A stretch of DNA of 64,000 bases from Caulobacter sp. (lineage in GTDB: Bacteria > Pseudomonadota > Alphaproteobacteria > Caulobacterales > Caulobacteraceae): contig NZ_JAGIBH010000010.1 of NCBI RefSeq assembly GCF_017744445.1, positions 1 through 64,000 on the forward strand, given 5' to 3'. The notes beneath the pieces are model-generated. The model worked only from the letters and a program-made list of their open reading frames with translations, made no database searches and was not told where the DNA came from. Position 1 is the first letter of the stretch. Every line of letters begins with the position of its first letter. Shown piece after piece: positions 31,007 through 42,482 of this stretch. A program made the translations under genes and the position numbers.

Positions 31007-31608
31007 TTTCCGCTCGAACCGATCAATGGTTATCAAAGGTCGATGGCCGCCTCCTTTCGCGGCGGCCAAGTGATCGCGCCCCGGAAGATCCGGGGCGCTG
31101 GTGTCGCTCAAGCCGGTGGGCGAGCGCTTAAGGCCATAGGCCTCGTGGTCGAGATCGGGGGCGCGGCCTGACGCGGGTTGGGCGTCAGGCGATCACGGTT
31201 GCAGGCGCGAAACGGGGCGGCGGCGCGGTGATGTCCGATCGCGGCGGCTCCCGGAAAGGCCGTCGGCCCATTGGGCCTGATCAGTCCTGGTCGAGACTTG
31301 AGGGGACATGGTCGAACCTCCCGCTGCGTGACTTCGAAGAGCGCTTGCCCCTGGCCGCCATTAGCCGCCGGGGGCGCCGCACACTCAATCTACGCTTTGA
31401 GCGCGCGGCCGTTCCCGCAAAGTGATCCTCGCGGCCGGACGGCTATCTCGCCTCGGAGGTCGACCTTGGCGTTGTCGCCCATCTGCGGGGCCGCGCCCGT
31501 CACCGCCGCCATCACCATCTTGACCAGCGCCACGGCCTTTCCGGGCTGTCCCAAAGCTCGCCATTGTCCGGCGTGGAGGTGACGAGGCGGATGGAAGGAT
31601 CGCTAGCC
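31007..31608. other. 600 bp without a supported gene, with one strong hairpin
   Basis: No open frame in this stretch has convincing codon use or a start. The only clear structure is the 10-bp hairpin at 31076-31098. Confidence 0.5.
31076..31098 (+). terminator. 10-bp perfect hairpin
   Basis: GCGCCCCGGA-AGA-TCCGGGGCGC, 69 bp after the small gene stop. The stem is strong but without a T-run. Confidence 0.5.
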
Positions 31609-32508
31609 CTAGGCGATACCGGCTCCGCCCGTCACGCCATAGACCTCTCCGGTAATGAAGCTGGCCTCCTGCGAAGCCAACAGCACATAGACGGGAGCGA
31701 TCTCGACCGGCTGGCCAGGGCGGCCAAATTGGCTGTGCTCGCCGAAGTGCTGCACCTTCTCCTGGGTCTGGCCGCCGCTGGGCTGCAGCGCCGTCCAGAA
31801 CGGGCCCGGCGCGACAACGTTGGCCCGCACGCCGTTCTTGATCAGCTGCTTGGCCAACGCCTTGGTGAAGGCCACGATCCCAGCCTTGGTGGTGGCGTAG
31901 TCCAGGAGGTTCTCCGAGGGCTCATAAGCCTGAACCGATGCGGTGTTGATGACCGCCGCGCCAGGCTTGAGGTGGGGCTTGGCGGCCTGGGTGATCCAGA
32001 ACATGGCGTAGAGATTGGTCTTCAGGGTCTGGTCGAACTGGTCACTGTCGATGGCGCCGATGTCAGGCCGGCTGACCTGTTTGCCGGCGTTGTTGACCAA
32101 GATGTCTAGACCCCCCAGGCCCTCGACCGCCTTGGCCACCAGTTCCTGGCAAAAAGCCTCATCCTTGATATCGCCGGGCAGGGCGATGGCCTTGCGACCT
32201 TCCGCTTCGATGAGGGCGATCACCTCACGCGCATCGCTCTCCTCGCTGGGAAGATAACCGATGGCCACGTCCGCGCCTTCCCGCGCGAATGCTATGGCGG
32301 CGGCCCGACCGATGCCGGAGTCCGCCCCCGTGATCAGGGCCTTTCGACCGACGAGCTTCCCAGACCCCCGGTAGCTTTCCTCGCCATGGTCTGGTTGGGG
32401 GTGCATCTTCGCGGCGAGACCCGGGGCAGGTTGCGGCTGAGCCGGGAAGGGCGGTTTGGGATACTGCGCGCGCGGATCCTGGATGCGTAGTCGGTCGTCC
32501 GGGCTCAT
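31609..32508 (-). CDS. YghA-like short-chain dehydrogenase, general-stress type
   Basis: A 299-residue cytoplasmic SDR. Motifs: KALITGADSGIGRAAAIAFA (cofactor), LDILVNNAGKQ, catalytic Ser and Tyr/Lys in NTASVQAYEPSENLLDYATT followed by KAG, and APGPFWTALQPSGGQ. The N-terminal YPKPPFPAQPQPAPG and HPQPDHGEESYRGSGKL match the extended N-terminus of YghA/YdaD-like SDRs, known as general-stress proteins in several bacteria. It is a clear paralogue of the exported copy at 27704-28687, lacking the signal sequence. A perfect GGAAC-N16-CGTT promoter motif lies 33 bp upstream of the start. Confidence 0.92.
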   Translation of the reverse strand: MSPDDRLRIQDPRAQYPKPPFPAQPQPAPGLAAKMHPQPDHGEESYRGSGKLVGRKALITGADSGIGRAAAIAFAREGADVAIGYLPSEESDAREVIALIEAEGRKAIALPGDIKDEAFCQELVAKAVEGLGGLDILVNNAGKQVSRPDIGAIDSDQFDQTLKTNLYAMFWITQAAKPHLKPGAAVINTASVQAYEPSENLLDYATTKAGIVAFTKALAKQLIKNGVRANVVAPGPFWTALQPSGGQTQEKVQHFGEHSQFGRPGQPVEIAPVYVLLASQEASFITGEVYGVTGGAGIA

Positions 32509-32540
32509 GGATCGTCTCCTGTTGAGAGGGGCTCCGATCC

Positions 32541-32565
32541 AACGAGGCGCTCGGGCGCGTGTTCC
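32541..32565 (-). promoter_or_regulatory. EcfG/SigT-type promoter of the stress SDR
   Basis: Minus strand GGAAC (32561-32565), 16-bp spacer, CGTT (32541-32544): a perfect match to the alphaproteobacterial general-stress promoter. Confidence 0.75.
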
Positions 32566-32765
32566 CGTCGATGATCAAAGCCATCTCTTGGAGAGCGATT
32601 GCCGCTCATGGCTAACTTGGACCACTGCGTGCACGACGCGCCAGGTCAGACGTCGGCGGCGACCCGGACGACCGCTAACGACCCTAGTCGGACCAACGTG
32701 AGCTCGGCTATGGACCTGGTCTCGCAAGTCCGCCTTTGATCGGCGGCAGCACGGAGTGGGCGACA

Positions 32766-33017
32766 TCAGTGGAGACTGGCCTTCGCTTTCAGCACCCCAT
32801 CCGCCTGAAGGCGGAGCGAAAATACGATGCATCCTGCGGCGTCGCGTACACGGACAATCCAACTGGCTGTGGATCGGTATTCCTCTGGAGACTCACGCAG
32901 CAGCTCACCGGAGAGTTGAACCGCTGCCGATTGAGCTGCTCTGAGGTTTGGGCACTCAGTTCCTGTGTCATCCTCGTGGATCACGCCATCATGGACGTCA
33001 AAGAAGTAGAGCGGCAT
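32766..33017 (-). CDS. DUF6894-like small protein
   Basis: An 83-residue protein starting MPLYFFDVHDGVIHEDDTGT at ATG 33017. The opening YFFDVHDG, the D-x-G-x-E-x-x-x-L-x-x-A pattern (TECPNLRAAQSAAVQLSGEL) and the later beta-strands (WIVRVRDAAGCIVFSLRL) fit the DUF6894 family common in rhizobia and caulobacters, which has no known function. The frame is open further upstream but the family begins at this Met. It is a single gene in an otherwise sparsely coding stretch (32566-33775). Confidence 0.75.
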   Translation of the reverse strand: MPLYFFDVHDGVIHEDDTGTECPNLRAAQSAAVQLSGELLRESPEEYRSTASWIVRVRDAAGCIVFSLRLQADGVLKAKASLH

Positions 33018-33204
33018 GGCAAACCTGCGCTGTCGTTGATCGTCCCGAAGACGGAACGCGACTAGCCCGTTGCAGGCACCGGCGCGCATCAAATCACAGT
33101 ATTTCTTTGTCCCGTCGAGAAGAGAGAGTTCAGCTCCCCACCCTTTGCGGAACTTGGCGCCGCCGGCTCTATGAGCTTCAGGCGCGACGTGCAGAGTAGG
33201 AGAC

Positions 33205-33396
33205 ATGCCCTAGTATAAGTTTGAATGGCACATCGGTGGCCGGAAGGTCCGACTTGGCACCTTGACCTTTAACGATGACGAGGCGGCCATTTCGGAAGTG
33301 GCCAAGGTCTGCCGTCGCGAAGGGCTTGGCGCCACGATCACACGACCTGTTCGCAAACTCACCGTAGCGACTATCGCCGGGCCGGAGTTCTGCTGA
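33205..33396 (+). pseudogene. Small gene with an amber stop at codon 3
   Basis: ATG CCC TAG is followed by a coherent frame to TGA 33394-33396: YKFEWHIGGRKVRLGTLTFN, then DDEAAISEVAKVCRREGLGA and TITRPVRKLTVATIAGP. AGGAG sits just ahead of the ATG (33198-33202). The start, ribosome-binding site and downstream frame all fit a 63-codon gene disrupted by TAG at 33211-33213. An internal TTG could restart translation late, but has no ribosome-binding site. The family is unrecognised. Confidence 0.5.
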
Positions 33397-33453
33397 CCAC
33401 CCTTCTCAGGCCTACGGGGAGAGTGCTTTCTGGGTAGCGGCGAAGCCTGACAC

Positions 33454-33600
33454 TCAAGGGCAGTTGCTGTTGTCGCGGGCGCAAGCAGCGATCAACTGCC
33501 GATCCTGATGGAGCTGATAAATCGCGGGGGCGCGCCGTATGAGGAAGGCGGCCGACGCGACTAAGCCGATGCTCAAGGCGATGCGAGTCCGCTGCTTCAT
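33454..33600 (-). CDS. Very small membrane-anchored protein (48 aa)
   Basis: A 48-residue frame: MKQRTRIALSIGLVASAAFL, then IRRAPAIYQLHQDRQLIAA and a C-terminal CARDNSNCP with two Cys. The basic start followed by one hydrophobic segment fits a signal anchor or lipoprotein-like export signal, with a small periplasmic tail. The ribosome-binding site is weak (GTGGGCAG). It is unrecognised; the coherent signal-anchor pattern is the reason for listing it. Confidence 0.4.
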   Translation of the reverse strand: MKQRTRIALSIGLVASAAFLIRRAPAIYQLHQDRQLIAACARDNSNCP

Positions 33601-33775
33601 CTGCCCACGGTAGCCGCGCCCACGCCTGCCTTCCGCCCTGTCCAGAATTTGAAACCCCCTGCGCTGGACCTATCCGTCGCAGTGCTAGCGGAGGGGCTAA
33701 GAGAGCGGCGTCGCCCTCCGACGACAGGGGCTAAGTTCGCGACGTTCCACGACTTGAAGTGCTGTTTCGGCGGAC

Positions 33776-34117
33776 CTATCGCACCGCCCGAAGCCGCGTC
33801 ACTTCATACGTCGGGATCAAAGCCAGGGGTTCTCGCTCTCCGGCCGCCGAGGCCAACCAGCGGGCGAGGGGCTTGAGGCTGATGGGGGCTTGGAAGGTGC
33901 GACCATCCTTGACCACGGCGATCGACGGCGTCTCGGCTTCGCGGAAATCGACGGCCAGGTCGAGCGCTTTGGGTGGGCCGCCCGAGCGCGTCGCCGTCCA
34001 GTCGATGCTGGTGGGGCCAAGCCGGCTGGGCCGGTCCAGCACGAGTCGCTCAGGCTCGTAGCCCGCGCCGCGCAGGGCCGCCAACGCCAGATAGAGCTTT
34101 TCTTCGTAGTCGATCAT
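33776..34117 (-). CDS. Hypothetical protein downstream of the trehalose operon
   Basis: A 113-residue protein from ATG 34117: MIDYEEKLYLALAALRGAGY, then EPERLVLDRPSRLGPTSIDW and a C-terminal LIPTYEVTRLRAVR. It contains an FREAETPSIAVVKDGRTFQA stretch that looks like a beta-hairpin. It lies 91 bp after treY on the same strand and may be the last gene of the glg/tre operon. I do not recognise a family, and it is not a usual member of trehalose operons. Confidence 0.6.
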   Translation of the reverse strand: MIDYEEKLYLALAALRGAGYEPERLVLDRPSRLGPTSIDWTATRSGGPPKALDLAVDFREAETPSIAVVKDGRTFQAPISLKPLARWLASAAGEREPLALIPTYEVTRLRAVR

Positions 34118-34208
34118 GACCCTGGTCACCGCGCCCCTCCCCAGAAGCCAGACCATGGACGCGCCGATCTTGGGTCCTGTCAACCAAGCCAGACCGCGAC
34201 CAACGGTC

Positions 34209-36698
34209 TCAGGTGACGGCCGCCCAGAAGGGCGCGCCATCGGTGAGCTCGGCGATCGGGCGGCCATCGGGGAGGGCGGTGTCGGCCCACCAGTCGGGCG
34301 CGATCTTAGGCGTGCGTGAGGCCAGGCACGCCGGCGCACAGCCCACCGCGGCGACGACCAACAGCCGCTCGGATCCGGAATGGCGCTCGAACGCCACCGT
34401 CTGGCTGGCGCGACGACCCTGAAGCGTGACCGGCCGCAGTGGCGCATTGAATACCGACGGATGCGCGCGGCGCAGCGCCAAGAGGTCCTTGATGAGCGTC
34501 TGCTTGGTCGCGCCGTCGCGCCAGTCGACGGTTTTGCGACCATGCATCAGCCCGGCTTGTCGCGCCGCGTAGTCGACGGGGCGGCGGTTGTCGGGATCCA
34601 CCAGACTGAAGTCCCAGAACTCCGCGCCCTGGAAGAGGTCTGGCACACCCGGCAGGGTCAGCCGCAGCCCCGCCTGCACCAGACTGTTGGCGACGCCGGC
34701 CGGTGCGATGGCGGCGACCAAGTCGGCGCACTCTTGGCGGAACGTCGGGCTCGCACCGGTCAGGAGGTCCCGCAGGTAGTCTTCACAGGCTTGTTCATAG
34801 GCTTCGTCAGGAACGGTCCAGGATGTGCGCAGCTTGGCCTCTCGCAGAGCCTTGCGTTGCCAGCCGGTCAAACGGTCCGCGAAAGCGGTCAGGCCGGACT
34901 GATCGTCGGGCGACAGCTCGAGGGGCCAGGCGCCGAGGATGGACTGGTGAAGGATATGGGCGTCGGCCGGGTCCATGAAGCCGAGCGGCGCCAGGTTGAG
35001 CCACGCCCGGGCGCGAGCCGCCCAGGTGTCTGGCATATGGCTCAGGACCGCTAGACGCGCGCGCACATCCTCGCCGCGCTTGTGGTCGTGGGTGGCGGTG
35101 GTCAGCAGGCCGTGTGGAAAGGCCTCGCCGCGCGCGGCCGCGAGCGCCAGGAAATCGGCTGGCGAGGTCGAAAAGCGTCCAGGGTCGAAGCCGACGTCGT
35201 TGCGCGAGAGCAGGCGGCCATAGCGGTAGAAGGCGGTGTCCTCCACCGCCTTGGCGGCGACGGGGGCGCTCAGCTGCTCGAAGCGGCGGATGGCTTCGGT
35301 GCGTAGTGACTGAGGGAACTGTCCATCGCCCGCCAACCAGCGGCCGATCTGAGCCAGGGCCGCGGCGGAGGCGGGCTCGTCGGCGGCGGCGCGATCCAAC
35401 GCCGCTTGCGGCGCCAGGCCTGTCTCAGCCGCGTACGATCGATAGCGCGTGAAGGCGACGACGAGGGCGACCAGGGCTCGGCGCAGCGCCGGCAGGGGCA
35501 GATCGCGAGTGGCGATCTCGGCTCGGGCCAGACGATGGAACGCCGCGGCGGCGGCGTCCAGCTGCGCGGCGAAATCCCGGGTCAGGACTTCGCGGCGCGC
35601 GGCGCGCTCTTCGTCGGCGAAGCTTTCCGACCGTCCGCTGATCGCGCCCCAGAGCGCGGCGAGCGGCTCGGCCCCGGCGGGGTCGTGCTGGACGGCCGAG
35701 ATCTCGTTCATCACCTCATAGCCGGTGGTTCCATCGACGCCCCAGTCGGCCGACAAGGCCTCGCCGCGCCCCAGGATCTTCTCGACGACGAGCCAAGGCT
35801 CTTTATCGGGCGCGGCCGCTTGAAGGGCTTGGCGTAGCCGTCGGCCATAGGCGCCAGGCTGGGCCAGGCCGTCGACATGGTCGACACGCAGACCGTCGAT
35901 CAGGCCTTCGCGATAGAGCCGCAGGGGCAGGGCGTGCACGGCATCGAAAACCGCGGGATCTTCGATGCGCAGGCCGGCCAGCTCGGTGATGTCGAAGAAC
36001 CGTCGCCAGTTGATGGCGTCGCCCGCCGTTCGCCACCAGGCGAGCCGATAGTGCTGTTCCTCCAGCAGCGCGTGCAGGGCGCTTGCGTCGTAGGCCTTTG
36101 CGAGGCTTTGGCGATCGATCTTGGCGACCGCGTCTACCCGGACAGCCGACAGGACCTGCTCATAGCTTTCGCGCCGCAGAGGGAAACGATGCGCGCCGTG
36201 CGCCAGGATCGACAGGCGGCCAAGGTCTGGCTCGACGTCGAGCGCGATATCGCCCGCCGCCAGAGCCTGGGCATAGGGCGCGCCCAGGAAGGGGGCGAGC
36301 ACCTTGCCCTGAAGTTCGCGATCGGCGGGCGACCAGTCGATGTCGAAATAGCGGGCGTAGGGACTGGCGGGGCCTTTTTCGAGGACGTCGAGCCACCAGG
36401 GATTGTCGGCGCCGCCGACGGCGACGTGGTTGGGGACGATATCGAGCACCACGCCAAGCCCCTGGCCGCGCAGGGCCTCGACCAGGGCCCGAAAGCCGGT
36501 CTCGCCGCCGAGCGCCGGATTGATCGTGGTTGGGTCGATGACGTCGTAGCCGTGCGTCGAGCCCTGGCGGGCGGTGGCGATCGGCGAGGCATAGAGATGG
36601 CTGATCCCCAAAGCCGCCCAATAGGGCGCCAGGGCCGCGGCGTCGGCGAAGGTGAAGCCAGCGTGGAATTGGACGCGGTAGGTGGCGGTCGGGATCAT
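34209..36698 (-). CDS. treY: Malto-oligosyltrehalose synthase
   Basis: An 829-residue GH13 enzyme that converts the reducing-end alpha-1,4 bond of maltodextrins into an alpha-1,1 (trehalose) bond. Start MIPTATYRVQFHAGFTFADA is typical. Motifs: HGYDVIDPTTINPALGG, VLDIVPNHVAVGG, the nucleophile region LIDGLRVDHVDGLAQPG, the acid/base Glu in WLVVEKILGRGEAL, and TATHDHKRGEDVRARL. It overlaps malQ by 4 bp and works with TreZ, which releases trehalose from its product. Length is normal for TreY. Confidence 0.95.
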   Translation of the reverse strand: MIPTATYRVQFHAGFTFADAAALAPYWAALGISHLYASPIATARQGSTHGYDVIDPTTINPALGGETGFRALVEALRGQGLGVVLDIVPNHVAVGGADNPWWLDVLEKGPASPYARYFDIDWSPADRELQGKVLAPFLGAPYAQALAAGDIALDVEPDLGRLSILAHGAHRFPLRRESYEQVLSAVRVDAVAKIDRQSLAKAYDASALHALLEEQHYRLAWWRTAGDAINWRRFFDITELAGLRIEDPAVFDAVHALPLRLYREGLIDGLRVDHVDGLAQPGAYGRRLRQALQAAAPDKEPWLVVEKILGRGEALSADWGVDGTTGYEVMNEISAVQHDPAGAEPLAALWGAISGRSESFADEERAARREVLTRDFAAQLDAAAAAFHRLARAEIATRDLPLPALRRALVALVVAFTRYRSYAAETGLAPQAALDRAAADEPASAAALAQIGRWLAGDGQFPQSLRTEAIRRFEQLSAPVAAKAVEDTAFYRYGRLLSRNDVGFDPGRFSTSPADFLALAAARGEAFPHGLLTTATHDHKRGEDVRARLAVLSHMPDTWAARARAWLNLAPLGFMDPADAHILHQSILGAWPLELSPDDQSGLTAFADRLTGWQRKALREAKLRTSWTVPDEAYEQACEDYLRDLLTGASPTFRQECADLVAAIAPAGVANSLVQAGLRLTLPGVPDLFQGAEFWDFSLVDPDNRRPVDYAARQAGLMHGRKTVDWRDGATKQTLIKDLLALRRAHPSVFNAPLRPVTLQGRRASQTVAFERHSGSERLLVVAAVGCAPACLASRTPKIAPDWWADTALPDGRPIAELTDGAPFWAAVT

Positions 36699-38653
36699 TG
36701 CGGTCTCTGGGCGCGCAGGCGCCTAAGACGCGCGGCGACGGAAGGCGAAGAAAGCAGGGCGGCGCTGGGCGCTGGAAGGCGTCTGCGCCAGTTGGGATGG
36801 CCATCGACGACGCCGGGCAGGTTCGGAGCCTCGTCCAGTCCCGCCAGATCCTCGATCGGGATCAGCGCGAGGTCGCAGGGCGTCCGAGCCACCATCGTCA
36901 GGGCCGCATCGACCGCAGCGTCGGGCGCGACTGTCGCGGGCTGGGATCCTGTGGTCGGATCAGCGTCCCGGGCCGCGGCCCAAAGGGCCTGGCGATCCTT
37001 GGCGCGCGCTGCGGTTTCGGCGTCGCGGTCGCCGGCCGCGCCCAACTGGCCGCGCCACTCAATGTCGCGCCCCCGCCACCAGCCGGCGACCGGCGCCAGA
37101 TCGTGCGTACTGGTCATCGCCACGGCCAGGGCGTCCCATTCGCCCGGCGGGATGAACGCGCCGTCGGCCTGGCGTTCGAACGGCAGCACCCGCATGCCCA
37201 GAAGGCCGCGCTCGGCCAAGCGCTCGCGCAGGCCCGGCGGCACGACGCCCAGATCCTCGCCGATGACCACAGCGCCGGCCCGATGTGACTCCAGCGCGAT
37301 CAGGCCCAGTAGATCGTCGATCGGATAGCGCAGATAGGCGCCCTGGTCGGCGCGGGCGCCATCAGGCACAACCCAGAGCCGGCCCAGGCCCAGGGCGTGG
37401 TCGATGCGCACGCCGCCAGCATGGCGCAGTGTTGCGCGCAAGGTCGTCAGGAAGGGCCCATAGCCCTGCTGGACGAGGGCGTCGGGTGAAAAGCTGGTGA
37501 TGCCCCAGCCCTGGCCGGCGGACTGGAAGGCGTCGGGCGGCGCGCCCAGGGTCAGGCCCATCATCAGGTCTTGAGGGCGGCGCCAAGCGTGCGAGCCGCC
37601 GGGATCGAGGCCCACGGCCAGGTCGGCGATCAAGCCGAGCCCGATCCCGGCGGCTTTCGCGGCCGCCTGGCCCTTCGCGAGACCAAGGTCGGCCAGCCAG
37701 TGGGCGAACAGGAAAAAGCCGATGCGGTCGCCCAGGCCCAGGGCGTCGGCCTCGCGCTCGGCCGTGTCGGGGCTTTGGAACGGGGCGGGCCAGCGCCGCC
37801 AGTTGCCGGCCCCGAGCGTCGGCGCGAACCGCTCCTCGAGGGCTTCGAAGAGCGCATGCCGGCGCAGTTCCTGGCCGCCGGCGGCGATGAACGCGTCCAG
37901 ACGCGGATCGCCAGCGAACACATGATAGGCGGCATTGAGCCGGGCGAGCTTGGCGGCCGCGCCGGAAGTCCAATCGATCAGCGGCCCGAGCGATGGGCTT
38001 GGGGCGGCCGCGCCAATGACGCTCGGATCGCCCAAGAGGATGTTCAGATGATCGCGACTGGAGGGTGAATAGGGGCTGCAACGCTCGGGCGCGGATGGGA
38101 AGAGGGCGTTGGCGGGGCTGATGGCCAAGGCGTCGGCGCCGGCTTGTCCGGCGGCGGTCGCCAAGGGAGCCAGCGACGCGAAATCGCCGAACGGCCCATA
38201 GTCGGCCAGGGCATAGAGCTGGACCCCAAGACCCCAGCCGCGTCGGCCAAGAAGATCGCGCGGGGTCAGGCAGCGGGCAGGGCATGCCGCCAGGGTCAGG
38301 CGGCGCTCGTCGAGGTCTAGCGTGTGGTAGCCGGGCGCATCGACCTTGGCGCTCAGCACGCCGTCGCTGGGCCGCAGATCGATGCCGTGGCCATCCTCGA
38401 GGGTCAGTCGGGCATGGTCCGACGTGGCGGGGAGGGTGAAGGCCTTGCCGGCCTGGACGACCATCAGGTCGCTGGCGGGGCGCGACCGCCACTGCGCGAG
38501 GGCCCCTTGCGGCGCTCGGGGATCATGACCCAGGGCCGCCAGCACGGCCCGGATGGTGTCGCGCCCCACTCGGCGTTCGACGCCGCCAAAATCGGTCCAG
38601 TCGACCTGCACGCCGACGGCGTGCGCGAGCGACAAAAGACGGTCTTGGGTCAT
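36695..38653 (-). CDS. malQ: 4-alpha-glucanotransferase (amylomaltase)
   Basis: A 652-residue GH77 enzyme that disproportionates maltodextrins, recycling short chains left by TreY/TreZ and GlgX. Motifs: QLYALADYGPFGDFASLAPL, the catalytic region GGVRIDHALGLGRLWVVPDG, AVVIGEDLGVVPPGLRERLA and MTSTHDLAPVAGWWRGRDIE. The N-terminal ~120 residues form the extra domain seen in long bacterial MalQ. ATG 38653 overlaps the treZ stop by 4 bp, and its own stop overlaps treY by 4 bp, so the five-gene operon is translationally coupled throughout. Confidence 0.93.
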   Translation of the reverse strand: MTQDRLLSLAHAVGVQVDWTDFGGVERRVGRDTIRAVLAALGHDPRAPQGALAQWRSRPASDLMVVQAGKAFTLPATSDHARLTLEDGHGIDLRPSDGVLSAKVDAPGYHTLDLDERRLTLAACPARCLTPRDLLGRRGWGLGVQLYALADYGPFGDFASLAPLATAAGQAGADALAISPANALFPSAPERCSPYSPSSRDHLNILLGDPSVIGAAAPSPSLGPLIDWTSGAAAKLARLNAAYHVFAGDPRLDAFIAAGGQELRRHALFEALEERFAPTLGAGNWRRWPAPFQSPDTAEREADALGLGDRIGFFLFAHWLADLGLAKGQAAAKAAGIGLGLIADLAVGLDPGGSHAWRRPQDLMMGLTLGAPPDAFQSAGQGWGITSFSPDALVQQGYGPFLTTLRATLRHAGGVRIDHALGLGRLWVVPDGARADQGAYLRYPIDDLLGLIALESHRAGAVVIGEDLGVVPPGLRERLAERGLLGMRVLPFERQADGAFIPPGEWDALAVAMTSTHDLAPVAGWWRGRDIEWRGQLGAAGDRDAETAARAKDRQALWAAARDADPTTGSQPATVAPDAAVDAALTMVARTPCDLALIPIEDLAGLDEAPNLPGVVDGHPNWRRRLPAPSAALLSSPSVAARLRRLRAQRPQ

Positions 38654-40379
38654 GGCGTGGCCTCCAGCCAGGCGACAAGGCTCGCCGCGGCCAAGAGCCC
38701 GCGCACCGGTTCTTGTCCGACCAGGGCCAGCGGCGGCCCTGGCGGCGCGCGCGACAGGAGAACAGGCTTGTCGCCAAGATTGACCGCCAGAGTGTAGGTC
38801 TTTGTCTCCAGGCGCCATTTGGCCTGCACGGCCTTGGAGCCGATGGCCTCGGCGCCCAGACTGACAGCGGCGTCGAGATGGGGCGCTAGATGTTCTCGGC
38901 GCAGGCGAAGGAGGTGGCCCAGCAAGGCGCGCCAGGCCGCCGCGTCCGAGCCCGGCTTTGGCCGGGAGGCCTCGAAGGTGCTTTGGGCGTTGGGGTCGGG
39001 GATGGTCGCGCGCGCGGCCGGATCGGCAAAGGCTGGAAACTTGGCGAACTCGCGCCGGCGCCCCTCACGCACGGCGTCGGCCAGCGCGTCGTGGAAGTCG
39101 GTGAAGAACAGGAAGGGGCTGGTCGCGCCGTCCTCCTCGCCCATGAACAGCATCGGGATCTGCGGAGCCAGCAGCAGCAGGCCCATGGCCGCGCGCAACT
39201 GGTCGGGCGCGACGAGGCGCGTCAGGCGCTCACCCAGCGCCCGGTTGCCGACCTGGTCGTGGTTTTGCAGGAAGTTGACGAAGGCGGTTGGCGGCAGGTG
39301 GCCGCTGGCCATGCCGCGCGGACGCCCGTCGTGATGGGGCGAGGGCTGGCCCTGATAGACGAAGCCCTCGGCCAGGCAGCGCGCCAAGCGCTCGGCGGGC
39401 CGCTCGGCGAAGTCCTGGTAGTAGCTGCTGGTCTCCCCCGTCAGCAGGACGTGAAGGACGTTGTGGAAGTCGTCGTTCCATTGGGCGTCAAAGCCCGCGG
39501 TCAGGCGCGCGGCGTCATTGGCTTCATTCTCGAGCACCAGATGGATCGGGCGCTCGGCGATGCGGCCGCGGATCTCCGCGGCCATGGCGTCGAGGAAGCC
39601 GTTGTCGCCGATGGCGTGGACCGCGTCGAAGCGCAGACCGTCGAGCTTGTAGGTCTCCAGCCAATAGAGCGCGTTGTCGATGAAGTAGCGCGCCACCGCG
39701 GGTTTTTGGAAGGCGATCGCCGGACCCCAAGGCGTGTCGCGGCCCTCGTCGAAGAAGGCGCCGGCATAAAGTGGCAGATAGTTTCCGTCCGGGCCGAAGT
39801 GGTTGTAGACCACGTCCAGCAGCACCATCATCCCCAGGCCGTGGGCGGTGTCGACGAGGCCCTTGAGCGCGTCGGGTGAGCCGTAGGCCGGCGCGACCGC
39901 ATAGGGCAGGACGCCGTCATAGCCCCAGTTGCGGGTCCCAGAGAACGCGTTGACGGGCATCAGCTGCAGGGCGGTGACGCCGAGCCGCGCAAGGTCGGGC
40001 AGACGTTCGGCAAGGCCGTCAAAGCCGCCCAGGACGCCGGGGTGGGCCTCATAGAGCACCGCTTCGCGCCATGGCCGTCCGGGCCAGTCGGCGTGGCGCC
40101 AGGCATAGGCGTCGTGCGACACCAGAAGGCTCCAGCCATGGACGTCGCTGGCCAGGGCTTGGCCGGCCGGATCGGGGACGGTCAGTTCGTCCTCCAGGCG
40201 AAAACGATAGCGCGCGCCCGGGGCCGCGTCGGCCTCCAGGGCAAACCAGCCCTCGTCGAGCCGATCCATGGGCTGGGCGGGCGCGCCATCGAGCTCAAGC
40301 CCGACGGCGTCACGGCTCGGCGCCCACAGCGTGAACCGCGCCCGGCCAGCGCGCACCCATGACGGACCGGCGCGCGGGC

Positions 40380-40383
<4 letters not shown>
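38650..40383 (-). CDS. treZ: Malto-oligosyltrehalose trehalohydrolase
   Basis: A 577-residue GH13 enzyme that cleaves trehalose from maltooligosyl-trehalose. An N-terminal CBM48-like domain (GRARFTLWAPSRDAVGLELD) precedes the catalytic barrel. Motifs: VLLDVVYNHFGPDGNYLPLY, YKLDGLRFDAVHAIGDNGFL (nucleophile Asp), HLVLENEANDAARL (acid Glu) and VNFLQNHDQVGNRALG. It lies between glgX and malQ with 4-bp overlaps on both sides. Confidence 0.95.
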
Positions 40384-42478
<2,095 letters not shown>

Positions 42479-42482
<4 letters not shown>

